Notes: generated by a model not told the origin, from the sequence alone. 64,000 nucleotides of DNA from Thalassolituus maritimus (GCF_900156675.1 NZ_FTOH01000007.1:1-64000); one strand, 5' to 3'. Counted from the stretch's first letter, positions 18,541 through 25,642 are shown. Translations and numbers: made by a program.

Positions 18541-19060
18541 TTTGTCTCAGGCAATAAAAAAAGCCCGTATATTTCTGTACAGGCTTTTGGAATAGGCGGA
18601 CAAATCTGATGGGATCAGATTTGCACGGCCGGAGGGGCAAAGCCAGGGATGTCTTTGATGAATCGAACAAGTTCGATGGAGTGCTTCCCTTTCTTGTAAG
18701 CAATAAAAAAGCCCGTACATTTCTGTACGAGCTTTTCGAATAAGTGGTGCACAGAGGCGGACATCGAACGGGGGCGCCCAGCTCACCGACACGTGTGACG
18801 GTGTTTCTTTCAGGCAACAAAAAGCCCCGCATATAGCGAGGTTCTTTGTAGAAAAAAGTGGTGCCCAGAGGCGGACATCGAACGGGGGCGCCCAGCTCAC
18901 CGACACGTGTGGCGGTGTTTCTTTCAGGCAACAAAAAGCCCCGCATATAGCGAGGCTCTTTGTAGAAATAAGTGGTGCCCAGAGGCGGAATCGAACGGGG
19001 GCGCCCAGCTCACCGACACAGGTAATATCCCTTCATATCCCGCATTCTAACTGACGTGGG
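18541..19060. repeat. 114-bp tandem repeats of altered tRNA-Phe 3' ends
   Basis: Three units start TGGTGC(C/A)CAGAGGCGGA at 18745, 18859 and 18973, a 114-bp period. This sequence is the reverse complement of the tRNA-Phe 3' end (31798). In each unit the tRNA match is broken after TCGAAC by an inserted GGGGGCGCCCAGCT, then resumes with CACCGACAC. Units carry a hairpin like AAAAAGCCCCGCATATAGCGAGG, resembling a tRNA terminator. Two more degenerate hairpins (18553-18590, 18703-18738) extend the array left. Perfect inverted repeats lie at 18602-18622 and 18662-18677. No intact tRNA or gene is present from 18385 to 19179. Confidence 0.85.
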
Positions 19061-19078
19061 TTCAATTGTCAGCGCTAG

Positions 19079-19100
19079 TTTGTACCAGTTTTTTGTACCA
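19079..19100 (+). repeat. Paired TTTGTACCA repeats, left end of old element
   Basis: TTTGTACCA occurs at 19079 and again 13 bp later. The same pair with the same spacing is found at 20768-20789, immediately before the truncated integrase start. Probable arm-type binding sites of that integrase. Confidence 0.55.
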
Positions 19101-19179
19101 GTTTTCCCTGAGGATAAGTAAGTGCTGTTAGACTATGGCGTAGTTTGAACGTAAGATTTAGCGCCATACCAAGGAACAG

Positions 19180-19902
19180 GTGTTTAGCAACAGGTACGAT
19201 ATGATCAAAATCTTTTTAGAGAACAGTGCCTATGCTGCGTTCGCAGTCTTTATCATATGTTGTACCGGTGCCTTGCTGCATCTCAGCGGGTTAGGAGCGT
19301 TTGCAGCAGATTTATTCATTTCGACCATAACGGCCCTTGCAACAGCAACAGCAGCATGGATGGCCGCAAGATCGGCGAAAGCAGCCAGAGAGTCTGCGAA
19401 CCAATGGAAAGAGCAAAAACACTACGATAGAGAGTTAGATGCAATCATTGAGGTTCTCATCAGTTTCAGCGAATGGCGGAATACACTGAATCAGATTAGG
19501 CACAACGTCGCGTCTACTTCAATTGAAGTTACTCCTAGTAGCAGCGCATCGAGGGGATCTTGCCGGGGGCTCCGCGATTTAGATTTACCAGAGAACCTAA
19601 TTCAGCACCTAAAAGCTTCCACCCGATTTAGGGCGGCTGTAGATCAAGCTAGAATATTGGGGACTTATGAGGAACTTGTCGTTAATGACGTCTATCGGCT
19701 GGATAAGTGGTTTACCAATGCCCTACAGCGATTAAACATCGTAAGGTCTGACCATACAGCATTTAATAATTCAGACATAAGGTACATCGCTGTTCTAGAC
19801 CCGAAACGAGGTGATGATTGGTTCGGTAATGAACTACATGGCTCTTGGATAAATTTTGAACGCCGCTATCAAGACCTCCTCCATAAGAAAAAAGAAAAGT
19901 AA
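19180..19902 (+). CDS. Unknown membrane-anchored protein, element cargo
   Basis: A 240-aa protein not recognised. The GTG at 19180 has AAGGA 4 nt upstream; an ATG at 19201 is the alternative. Two hydrophobic segments (about 17-38 and 42-62) are followed by a short Ala-rich helix (AARSAKAARESANQWKEQ) and a ~170-residue cytoplasmic domain rich in Arg, Leu and Glu. It is the only intact gene of the small element and so its likely cargo. A defence or toxin role would be guesswork. Confidence 0.65.
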   Translation: MFSNRYDMIKIFLENSAYAAFAVFIICCTGALLHLSGLGAFAADLFISTITALATATAAWMAARSAKAARESANQWKEQKHYDRELDAIIEVLISFSEWRNTLNQIRHNVASTSIEVTPSSSASRGSCRGLRDLDLPENLIQHLKASTRFRAAVDQARILGTYEELVVNDVYRLDKWFTNALQRLNIVRSDHTAFNNSDIRYIAVLDPKRGDDWFGNELHGSWINFERRYQDLLHKKKEK

Positions 19903-20030
19903 GTCCCCGAAGAAAGTAGTTAGTGGATTGAATCCGCTGACAAGCCCCCCAATAATACCTATAGGGCGCACTGAACCGCCCGGTTAACGTGTTTGGTTGT
20001 TCCTCTTCTAATACAGGACTAAGAATGTTC

Positions 20031-20756
20031 CTAAGTAGAAGAGCGATCAGACGTATTTTGAACGTAGTAAGAGCAATGCTCCGCGTATGCGGTCGAGATG
20101 ACTTGAAGGCGCGCAGAACCGCGGGGAAAGTCCTTAGGACGGCCCTTGGAACCATCCGAATGCTTGCCCACATTAGGCTTATATGGAAGGTTCTGGAGCT
20201 TGTGGAGTGGCTTACAGACACCCTGATTTAACCATCTAAAGGTCTTCTCAGAGGCAGTCAGTAGATGCTTATGTATTATCGAGTCAGGCTCAGGACGCTG
20301 GTATTCAACTTCTAGTAGTACTTCATCTACCACTGGGGACAGTAGTTTCAAAATAGAGTTGAGATGAGCCTCTCTGCTATAGCTGATCTCAGCCAGGAGG
20401 TCTAGAGTAGTGATGTGATCCTCTGCATCACCTTGCACAGACAGGTATGCGTAAACCTCATCGGGGTTTTCATAGAGAGCATAACTAGCCCTGTTTTCCC
20501 AATGCTGAGCGAGTGCTTTGACCTCTTGAAGGCTAGAGAGCACTTTCGTGGCCTTTTGCAGTCGTACTCGTGCACGTTGGAATTCACCCTCAGCCTTGGC
20601 AGCTTCGACGATGAACATGGATTTAGCCGTGTGGGGGTCTCTGGTTTTAAGCGACGTCTTTAGCTCTCGCTTCCCTATGATAGGGCGGAGATCTTCAGGA
20701 ACTACTCGTCGGAAATAATAAATACCAGATTTTGGATGCTTCCAGGGAGACGCCAT
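20031..20756 (-). pseudogene. Truncated tyrosine integrase (DUF6538 N-terminus)
   Basis: The start MASPWKHPKSGIYYFRRVVP followed by a KTRDPHTAKS-type helix is the DUF6538 N-terminal domain of a phage-type integrase. About 240 residues remain, covering the arm- and core-binding parts. The catalytic domain (Arg, His-x-x-Arg, Tyr) is missing: the frame ends at 20031, and I find no continuation in the other frames down to 19903. The ATG at 20756 is preferred as the usual family start. The gene points away from the tRNA-Phe copy at 20863. It is the remnant that built the older element. Confidence 0.75.
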
Positions 20757-20767
20757 GAGAATTCTCA

Positions 20768-20789
20768 TTTGTACCAACCTTTTGTACCA
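20768..20789 (+). repeat. Paired TTTGTACCA repeats, right end of old element
   Basis: TTTGTACCA at 20768 and 20781, 13 bp apart, matching the pair at 19079-19100. It lies between the integrase start and the tRNA-Phe 3' copy. Confidence 0.55.
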
Positions 20790-20828
20790 ATTTAAATGAT
20801 ACGAAGGTTTTTACCGTGTCCAGAAACA

Positions 20829-20853
20829 GAAAAACCCTGAAAAATCAGGGCTT
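20829..20853 (-). terminator. Hairpin behind displaced tRNA-Phe 3' end
   Basis: AAAACCCTGA pairs with TCAGGGCTTT; on the minus strand it ends in a T-run. It follows the partial tRNA copy at 20863 as a terminator follows a tRNA gene, and so probably ended tRNA-Phe before the provirus inserted. Confidence 0.6.
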
Positions 20854-20861
20854 TAGAATAA

Positions 20862-20907
20862 GTGGTGCCCAGAGGCGGAATCGAACCACCGACACGCGGA
20901 TTTTCAA
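20862..20907. repeat. attL of the corticovirus-like provirus
   Basis: A 46-bp perfect match to the 3' part of tRNA-Phe at 31797-31842. It runs from just outside the CCA end to the anticodon loop, after which the sequences diverge. This is the usual footprint of a tyrosine-integrase crossover in a tRNA gene. It is not a functional tRNA: the 5' half is missing. Confidence 0.9.
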
Positions 20908-20946
20908 CCCGTTCTGATACCTCCAGACACCCTGTAACGCCCGCCG

Positions 20947-21141
20947 CTACTGACATTGATTGCCGTTACTTGTGGTTGCTTTCGGAAAATGTGGCCCAAA
21001 AGTGGCCCAAACTTCGCGCAACGACTTAAACCCATGTTCCAGCGTCAACAGGCGACGATCAAAGCGCCAGAGCACAGCCAATAACCCCCAGATACCGACA
21101 TCACCAGCCGCCGCCAGAGCCTCTAAAGCGCCCAGCTCCAT
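20947..21141 (-). CDS. Small membrane protein at provirus left end
   Basis: A 64-aa protein starting at the ATG that overlaps the preceding stop (TGATG at 21141). A short Ala-rich N-terminus leads into one hydrophobic segment (VGIWGLLAVLWRF), then a basic amphipathic tail. It is the last gene of the lytic-enzyme cluster. A spanin-, holin- or antiholin-like role is possible but not shown. One 18-bp integrase-arm repeat lies inside this gene (20991-21008), which ties its sequence to integration. Confidence 0.55.
   Translation of the reverse strand: MELGALEALAAAGDVGIWGLLAVLWRFDRRLLTLEHGFKSLREVWATFGPHFPKATTSNGNQCQ
20991..21008. repeat. Provirus inner terminal repeat, left
   Basis: GTGGCCCAAAAGTGGCCC, identical to 31713-31730 near the other end and in the same orientation. 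Each contains two GTGGCCC units 11 bp apart and lies 67-84 bp inside an att core. Probable integrase arm sites. Confidence 0.7.
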
Positions 21142-21302
21142 CAATCAGCGCTCATAGCAATATCAACAGCAGAAACAACACCAGTTAGGACTTCAGGCGG
21201 CAACACAACCCCCACAGCACCCAGCCCCAGTGTCAGAAGGCCCGCAATCAACCGCTTACGCCCAAACCCAGCCAGAACACCCATAACCTTATCTTTACGC
21301 AT
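21141..21302 (-). CDS. Small hydrophobic protein, possible holin
   Basis: A 53-aa ORF too short for usual gene calling. A basic N-terminus (MRKDKVMGVLAGFGRKR) precedes a long hydrophobic stretch (LIAGLLTLGLGAVGVVL) and a second weaker one (EVLTGVVSAVDIAM). It overlaps the lytic-enzyme gene by 8 nt (ATGCGTAA) and the next gene by 1 nt. One or two membrane spans next to a peptidoglycan-degrading enzyme suggest a holin or a membrane virion protein. Identity is inferred from context only. Confidence 0.55.
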   Translation of the reverse strand: MRKDKVMGVLAGFGRKRLIAGLLTLGLGAVGVVLPPEVLTGVVSAVDIAMSAD

Positions 21303-21780
21303 TCTCGTAACCCTCCGTGGCCATAGCCACCCCTGTATTAATCAATTCGTCCGAGTACGGCTGAACTCCGTTCTCATGACGTGTAATCACAGCAACAAGC
21401 CCCGGCAGATGCTCCGCAACTTCGATTGTCTGATCAGGATGCACCCCCAGCGATTCAGCGACGTGACCGACATATGCCCCGGTGTCGTTTTCGTTTGGTG
21501 GTGCCCACCTGTTAATAAGTCCGCGCACGGTATCAATGCCATATAGAGCCTGATAGTTCATAAGAAGCTTTGACATAGCCCGAATTCCGTACTCTGGCGC
21601 GCCGAATATCGCAAACTGACCATCAGTGCCCGTCTGGCCATTCCAGAGGCTTCCCGTAGTCTCCCGGATATTGCCCGGATTGTTATTCCGCAGCCCACGC
21701 GGAGCAGTAGAAAGCGCAATTTTGCGACCGCCCAGGATAATAAACGCGGCAACGGCTGCCAATGTCATTACTGCTTTCAC
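21295..21780 (-). CDS. Virion-type peptidoglycan hydrolase
   Basis: A 161-aa protein. An N-terminal hydrophobic anchor or signal (about 4-18) precedes RGLRNNNPGNIRETTGSLW, the hallmark of a phage muralytic family often annotated 'structural protein P5' or lytic transglycosylase. Also visible are FAIFGAPEYGIRAMSKLL and INRWAPPNENDTGAYV, the family's conserved blocks. It likely opens the cell wall during entry or exit; the membrane anchor would suit a virion with an inner membrane. The start ATG overlaps the upstream gene's stop by 4 nt. Confidence 0.8.
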   Translation of the reverse strand: MKAVMTLAAVAAFIILGGRKIALSTAPRGLRNNNPGNIRETTGSLWNGQTGTDGQFAIFGAPEYGIRAMSKLLMNYQALYGIDTVRGLINRWAPPNENDTGAYVGHVAESLGVHPDQTIEVAEHLPGLVAVITRHENGVQPYSDELINTGVAMATEGYENA

Positions 21781-22277
21781 CCCATCTCCCTGAGACTGAC
21801 ATAGTCAATGGCGTCACCCTTACCGTTTACAGATAAACGCACCTCCGCCTCAACAACATCACTAGGAACATTAAACGCGGCTTTTCCCAACTGCCACCCA
21901 CCTCTGTCAAATGTTATAAATCCTGCAGCAGTTGACGGGTAACCCAGAATTACATTCTCAACGACACTCCCCGCAGCATTCCGTAAAAACAGATCAACAA
22001 CAACCCAACCAACAGAACCGCCCTTTGTAGCTCTAACCTCTAGCTCTAACTTAGAAAGTGCAGTTACCGCAATAATCTGACTGATTCGGTCTGTTCCGTA
22101 CATTTGACCACCTTGCAGCACACTACCAACTACCGCAGGGCTTCCAGACAACGTCCAACCGTTCAGACCATTCGAAAAATCACCGTTACTAATCAGCTCG
22201 ACACCGTGATACTCAGGTTGCGGAAACAGGAACGCCCCGGAATCAAACACATCAGGGATATACGCGGCCCGGCTCAT
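21777..22277 (-). CDS. Spike or receptor-binding protein candidate
   Basis: A 166-aa protein whose ELISNGDFSNGLNGWTLSG block is the usual opening of a carbohydrate-binding jelly roll (CBM4/9 style). The remaining predicted strands fit a single jelly-roll domain. In PM2 the vertex spike P1 binds the host; this gene, in the structural cluster, is a good candidate for the outermost spike domain. It overlaps both neighbours by 4 nt. Function is inferred from fold style and location. Confidence 0.6.
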   Translation of the reverse strand: MSRAAYIPDVFDSGAFLFPQPEYHGVELISNGDFSNGLNGWTLSGSPAVVGSVLQGGQMYGTDRISQIIAVTALSKLELEVRATKGGSVGWVVVDLFLRNAAGSVVENVILGYPSTAAGFITFDRGGWQLGKAAFNVPSDVVEAEVRLSVNGKGDAIDYVSLREMG

Positions 22278-22477
22278 TCTGAAACCTCATACAATCGACC
22301 GCTTTTAAACTCCAGTGCGACGCCTTCAGCGCGGCATTCTTTCACGCGCTCAAGCTGTCCTGTACTGATCTCGCCCGTCCCCGTTTCTTCGGTTTCCAGC
22401 AGATAGCACTGATCCTCTGGCAGTTCCTGATAACCGGTAACGATGCCCGTTTTTTTATCAAATGATACGAACGCCAT
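22274..22477 (-). CDS. Small provirus protein of unknown function
   Basis: A 67-aa acidic protein beginning MAFVSFDKKTGIVTGYQELP. The pattern of short beta strands and a C-terminal VALEFKSGRLYEV resembles the small chaperone-like or tail-fibre-assembly type proteins that follow fibre genes, but the match is weak. It overlaps both neighbouring spike-like genes by 1-4 nt, so it is part of the structural operon. No membrane segment or metal-binding motif. Confidence 0.55.
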   Translation of the reverse strand: MAFVSFDKKTGIVTGYQELPEDQCYLLETEETGTGEISTGQLERVKECRAEGVALEFKSGRLYEVSE

Positions 22478-22866
22478 CAGCCGACCCTCACAACTTTCAT
22501 TATAAAAATATCCTGCCCCTCACTTAGGGTATAAACCCCCAGCGTGTCATAAGTTGTATTATGGCTCGCGCTCAGACGCCCCGCAGAACCGGACGCAATG
22601 GTCCCATGTGTCACGTGATCATTCACACCATCTGATGTTATTGAAAACATACCTACCAAATTTGGATTACTGGCGCCCGCATATCCCGCCGCGATCTCAT
22701 AAATACCGTATTCAGAGGTAGAAATGTTGAATTGCGATGTTTCACCGCTGAAAACCACTTCAGAACGCGACGAATCAAACACCCCCGACAAATCAACATG
22801 GTTATTCACGGTCTCAGCTGTTACAGCTGCATTGATCTGCTCAGCAGTAATGGCGCGTACATACAT
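22477..22866 (-). CDS. Spike-associated structural protein candidate
   Basis: A 129-aa protein. A short N-terminal helix (AEQINAAVTAETVNNHVDLSG) is followed by strand-rich sequence ending in GVYTLSEGQDIFIMKVVRVG, which resembles a C1q/TNF-like jelly-roll end common in viral fibre tips. It has a clean ATG overlapping the upstream stop and overlaps the downstream gene by 1 nt. It lies between two other spike-like genes. The assignment is by style and context only. Confidence 0.5.
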   Translation of the reverse strand: MYVRAITAEQINAAVTAETVNNHVDLSGVFDSSRSEVVFSGETSQFNISTSEYGIYEIAAGYAGASNPNLVGMFSITSDGVNDHVTHGTIASGSAGRLSASHNTTYDTLGVYTLSEGQDIFIMKVVRVG

Positions 22867-23408
22867 CAGTTCAGATACTCCAGAATCTCGACCACTGTGT
22901 CACTGTCAGCACTGGCCCAAAGTGAACCCGACGCCTCGTGATTCAGCACGCCCGCGACTGTGAATGATGCCCCGCCCTGAGTACTTGCGATACGGATAGG
23001 CCCGGCAGGGGAAATAATCGCACATCGTCGATTAGTCACAGCGCCTGACAGAATTTCAAGCCCCGAAGGCCCGACAGTGTATGACCGAATATCACAGCTA
23101 CCGGCAGCTGCGTTAATTTCCTCAGTATTGACGATCTCAACGGCCCCGGAATTAGATTCCAGATTGCCACGCGCAACAGTCGCAAGTGCCAGAGTTACGC
23201 TCTGATCCGCCCCGGTCTTGTTATGAACAAACAGTTTTCCAGCTTGCACTTCAAACGAAATATTATCGCCCTGGCTCGCTTCAACTTCTTCATTTTTATC
23301 AGTCTTGAGTACGATAGGCCCGCCCGACTTACGCACAACAACCCGTTGCACCTCTCCATAAATTGCCTGAGCCGATCCAGCAGGAATAAATAGATCACGA
23401 TCAAGCAC
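22866..23408 (-). CDS. Structural, probably spike-base protein
   Basis: A 180-aa protein. The start GTG at 23408 has GGGGG 7 nt upstream and overlaps the previous stop by 8 nt; a longer TTG start at 23441 is unlikely. The sequence is strand-rich, has few charged helices, contains a Cys pair (about residues 105 and 128), and ends VVEILEYLN. It shares the AEQINA/TEEINAAAG-type helix with the next gene, suggesting the two assemble together. A candidate for the N-terminal, shell-anchored part of a split P1-like spike. Not recognised by family. Confidence 0.5.
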   Translation of the reverse strand: MLDRDLFIPAGSAQAIYGEVQRVVVRKSGGPIVLKTDKNEEVEASQGDNISFEVQAGKLFVHNKTGADQSVTLALATVARGNLESNSGAVEIVNTEEINAAAGSCDIRSYTVGPSGLEILSGAVTNRRCAIISPAGPIRIASTQGGASFTVAGVLNHEASGSLWASADSDTVVEILEYLN

Positions 23409-23880
23409 GAGCAACCCCCACGAGCAAAGATGCGCCAACAAGCCCAGCCATCAACATGACTATTTTCATAGTTTGATCTTGAGTTTCACGACCGACAGTC
23501 GAATAGATTTCATCCATTCGTTTATTATTCTGACTGATAGCTCCGAACGATTCAGCCCTCGCCGCGTCACTACTATCAATAGCACGTTCAAACACGCTCT
23601 CAGCAAACCCGAACGCTTGCCCCGTGTTATCGTCCAGAGAGTCGAGAACGCGGGACATACTCCCGCCCGCAAACTCTAACGCCATCTCCTGAGAATCCGC
23701 CATCCCATCAATTGCAGACTCTCCGAACTCGAACGCATTTTCTACAGCCCCATAATCTGAGGTCTGATGCACCACGTAGTTATTATTACCCGCAACGCCG
23801 CCGTCAGCCGCCTGATTCTGGCGCTGATCATAATTATTCGTCGTTGATTTAGACGAATTGCCACCACCGAAAAGCCCCAT
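23401..23880 (-). CDS. Virion membrane protein candidate, 159 aa
   Basis: It opens MGLFGGGNSSKSTTNNYDQR, a Gly/Ser/Asn-rich start seen in several small-phage structural proteins. A middle helical region with repeated FxFxESxxD patterns (about 50-115) looks coiled-coil, and one membrane helix closes the protein (IVMLMAGLVGASLLVGVA). This would place a long helical domain beside the viral membrane. It lies next to other membrane-protein genes. Function inferred from layout only. Confidence 0.6.
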   Translation of the reverse strand: MGLFGGGNSSKSTTNNYDQRQNQAADGGVAGNNNYVVHQTSDYGAVENAFEFGESAIDGMADSQEMALEFAGGSMSRVLDSLDDNTGQAFGFAESVFERAIDSSDAARAESFGAISQNNKRMDEIYSTVGRETQDQTMKIVMLMAGLVGASLLVGVARA

Positions 23881-24068
23881 TACTTACGACTCCAGAAGTA
23901 CAGCCCGACCACAGCCAGCGCCGCGAACATGACAGGCTTAGAAATACTGGCACCATCACTACCGCCCGAAAAAATAGAACCCATCTGAGGCCCTTTATTT
24001 CCGAACTGATCACCACCGCCAACGCCCGAACTGGTGGAATTTTGAAAACTTGAACCCTGAGGAATCAT
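23880..24068 (-). CDS. Virion membrane protein candidate, 62 aa
   Basis: A Gly/Ser-rich N-terminal ~40 residues followed by one membrane helix at the C-terminus (VMFAALAVVGLYFWSRK) with a basic end. It overlaps the upstream tiny gene by 4 nt (ATGA) and the downstream start by 1 nt. PM2 has several such small membrane proteins lying between capsid and membrane; this fits the class, not any specific member. Confidence 0.6.
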   Translation of the reverse strand: MIPQGSSFQNSTSSGVGGGDQFGNKGPQMGSIFSGGSDGASISKPVMFAALAVVGLYFWSRK

Positions 24069-24232
24069 TTTTTTACCGCCCCTGAGTAATACATAAAAAG
24101 CGCGGCCCCAATGGTTACCGCCATGGCGATTTTTATAGAACCGTTCCCGGCCTCATTCAGGCCAGACCCCGCCATTTTCGTTCCCGCACCGACGCCCAAC
24201 GCCCCGGCACCAATCAACAACAGCAGCGGCAT
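24065..24232 (-). CDS. Virion membrane protein candidate, 55 aa
   Basis: An ORF below usual length cut-offs: MPLLLLIGAGALGVGAGT, a short Gly/Asn loop, then a second hydrophobic stretch (IAMAVTIGAALFMYYSG) and a basic tail. Two membrane spans are likely. It fits exactly between its neighbours, overlapping the upstream stop by 1 nt and the downstream start by 4 nt, which is strong evidence that it is real. Confidence 0.65.
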   Translation of the reverse strand: MPLLLLIGAGALGVGAGTKMAGSGLNEAGNGSIKIAMAVTIGAALFMYYSGAVKK

Positions 24233-24513
24233 TACTTCAACACCAACGCAAGCACCGCAACACCTACACCTACGGCGCTCCAGTTAATACCGCCTTTCGG
24301 TGTTGCCCCTACACCCTTACCAGCCACGCGCGAATCCTGAGCACCCGGAATAGCCGCCGCCGTTTTTTCAGCCTCAGCCTTAGCCACCGGATTACCACCC
24401 AGAAAATCCTGCTTAGTATCGGCCCACGCTTCCGAGACATACTCTCGACCTGTGGTTACAACGTCACCCCACATACTCGACGCGCCGCTTTTAATCTGAT
24501 CCAGAAAATCCAT
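24232..24513 (-). CDS. Virion membrane protein candidate, 93 aa
   Basis: An amphipathic N-terminal half (MDFLDQIKSGASSMWGDVV and a Trp/Asp-rich helix), an Ala/Gly-rich middle, and one C-terminal membrane helix (WSAVGVGVAVLALVLK). It is the first gene after the capsid-gene terminator. The soluble helix plus single span suits a protein linking the capsid lattice to the internal membrane, as PM2 P3 and P6 do. Homology is not shown. Confidence 0.6.
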   Translation of the reverse strand: MDFLDQIKSGASSMWGDVVTTGREYVSEAWADTKQDFLGGNPVAKAEAEKTAAAIPGAQDSRVAGKGVGATPKGGINWSAVGVGVAVLALVLK

Positions 24514-24530
24514 ACACCCCCCGATTTTCG

Positions 24531-24556
24531 GAAAAGAGGCCCGAAGGCCCCTCAGT
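24531..24556 (-). terminator. Terminator after major capsid gene
   Basis: On the minus strand GAGGGGCC, a TTCG tetraloop and GGCCTC form a stem followed by TTTT, directly after the capsid gene stop. Probably leaky, as membrane-protein genes follow. Confidence 0.6.
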
Positions 24557-24562
24557 TACCAG

Positions 24563-25351
24563 TTACGCCCACTGACGTGGCTCCAGCGCTTCCAGCTGCT
24601 CTACCAGAACCTCGATGTTCTGAGCGCCACCACTGGTTACGTCCAGACGGAAATTCAGGTTTTGATACGCTGTTTTCATCGCATCAATCAGCGGATAGTT
24701 ACGTGCCGTAGGATCAAAGACAAAGAAGCCCGCCGGGATTTCCTTACCGCGCATTTTCAGAAGGTAGTCATTTCGCGCCTTTGACAGCTCATACGCAACA
24801 ACGCCATTCTGCTTCACTTCGAGAGAGCCGATATTAGGCGACTCAAACCAAGCACGAAGAATGCGCGGCCCGCGTTCAATGGCGGTAAAGTCAATTTTAC
24901 CGTTTGCACCCACCGGGATCGTATAACGCTCGAACGTACGCACGACCTCACGAACGCCGTTATGCTCAGCCACTTCAGCAAACGCCTTCAGCTCTGGCGC
25001 TACCGCGTTAGATGCAAACTTCACATCCAGCACGACATTATCACCCGGGCCAGTCGGCAGCCCGGTAAAGACCTGGCTTTGCAGTGGCACGGCATAATGA
25101 AGAGCCAGAGGCAGCGCAATAAAGTTACTGGAACCCTGAATCTTGTCATACGACAGCTGACGATCCAGCTCCGCCTTTGTCAGCTCAAACACAACTTTTG
25201 CATTCAGCTTAAGACGCACCCACTCGATCTTATTCGCTTGATTCGATTCAAGATGAATTTCGTTGTACTTCGGCCCAATATCCAGAGGCAGGTTAGCAAC
25301 TTGCCCCGGCGCTACCGCTGAAAATGAACTCAGCTCAATATAATTCTGCAT
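24563..25351 (-). CDS. Major capsid protein, PM2 P2-like double jelly roll
   Basis: 262 aa against about 269 in PM2 P2. The N-terminus (ELSSFSAVAPGQVANLPLD, then YNEIHLES and VRLKLNAKVVFELTKAELD) follows the same order as the PM2 P2 start as I recall it (an AAGNSCSIKLPIG-type strand, YEVIDLRYSG, VRVELDGRLLSTYKTLNDL). The second half repeats the theme: LEVKQNGVVAYELSKARNDY, then LRLDV-type and QNIEVLVEQLEAL strands. Two jelly rolls per subunit form pseudo-hexameric trimers around an internal membrane. GGGGG lies 5 nt before the ATG. This gene is the strongest evidence for the virus family. Confidence 0.85.
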   Translation of the reverse strand: MQNYIELSSFSAVAPGQVANLPLDIGPKYNEIHLESNQANKIEWVRLKLNAKVVFELTKAELDRQLSYDKIQGSSNFIALPLALHYAVPLQSQVFTGLPTGPGDNVVLDVKFASNAVAPELKAFAEVAEHNGVREVVRTFERYTIPVGANGKIDFTAIERGPRILRAWFESPNIGSLEVKQNGVVAYELSKARNDYLLKMRGKEIPAGFFVFDPTARNYPLIDAMKTAYQNLNFRLDVTSGGAQNIEVLVEQLEALEPRQWA

Positions 25352-25362
25352 ACAGCCCCCGC

Positions 25363-25467
25363 TTAGCCGATTGCGTCTTCAACAGCATCAACGTTATTTG
25401 ATGCCCACACGACAGCCGCAGCGGCAGCAAGTGAGATTATCACAACGCGCATAGTTGTTTTATTCAT
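25363..25467 (-). CDS. 34-aa membrane peptide, virion candidate
   Basis: MNKTTMRVVIISLAAAAAVV and a short acidic tail: one membrane helix with a basic N-terminus. It sits 11 nt upstream of the capsid gene, with GGGG as a modest ribosome site. PM2 has a 32-aa membrane protein (P4), so a peptide this small is expected in such a virus. A signal-peptide-like reading is the alternative. Confidence 0.55.
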   Translation of the reverse strand: MNKTTMRVVIISLAAAAAVVWASNNVDAVEDAIG

Positions 25468-25471
25468 AGGA

Positions 25472-25567
25472 TTACCCCAAAAAGTTAATTAAACACCCAA
25501 CCAAAGGAGCCTGAATTACATCCAGAAACTGAATAAAACGCACGCGCAGCGCCGTTCGTACGTACAT
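25472..25567 (-). CDS. Possible 31-aa hydrophobic peptide
   Basis: An ORF starting MYVRTALRVRFIQFLDVIQ and ending in a hydrophobic stretch, stopping 4 nt before the next start. No convincing ribosome site. Its place between the ATPase terminator and the capsid-gene leader makes it possible, but it may be only leader sequence. Confidence 0.22.
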   Translation of the reverse strand: MYVRTALRVRFIQFLDVIQAPLVGCLINFLG

Positions 25568-25601
25568 ACGAGAAAACGCCCAACGAAAAGTAACCGGGCA
25601 C

Positions 25602-25630
25602 AAAAAAGGGCGCACAGTGCGCCCTTTTTT
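25602..25630. terminator. Terminator after packaging ATPase gene
   Basis: Perfect stem GGGCGCAC/GTGCGCCC flanked by A6 and T6, so able to work in both directions. It separates the early (replication/ATPase) block from the capsid block. Confidence 0.85.
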
Positions 25631-25642
25631 CCGTATGAATGT

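Larger units (their letters stand above)
18973..20907. mobile_element. Decayed 1.9-kb integrative element at tRNA-Phe
   Basis: It is bounded by two tRNA-Phe 3'-end copies (18973 and 20863). Just inside each end is a pair of TTTGTACCA repeats with 13-bp spacing (19079-19100 and 20768-20789), as expected for integrase arm sites. It contains an integrase lacking its catalytic domain and one membrane-protein gene. The layout mirrors the larger provirus on its right, which seems to have inserted later at the same tRNA gene. Exact ends are uncertain. Confidence 0.6.

Noticed and set aside
18491-18946. 151- and 119-codon minus-strand frames with internal repeats
   Set aside because: The apparent protein repeats only reflect the 114-bp DNA repeats; no start signals.
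18541-19060. CRISPR array
   Set aside because: Period is 114 bp with near-identical full units and tRNA-derived sequence; no short repeat/variable spacer pattern and no cas genes.
20862-20940. A second tRNA-Phe gene
   Set aside because: Only the 3' part up to the anticodon loop is present; the 5' half cannot fold into a cloverleaf. It is attL.
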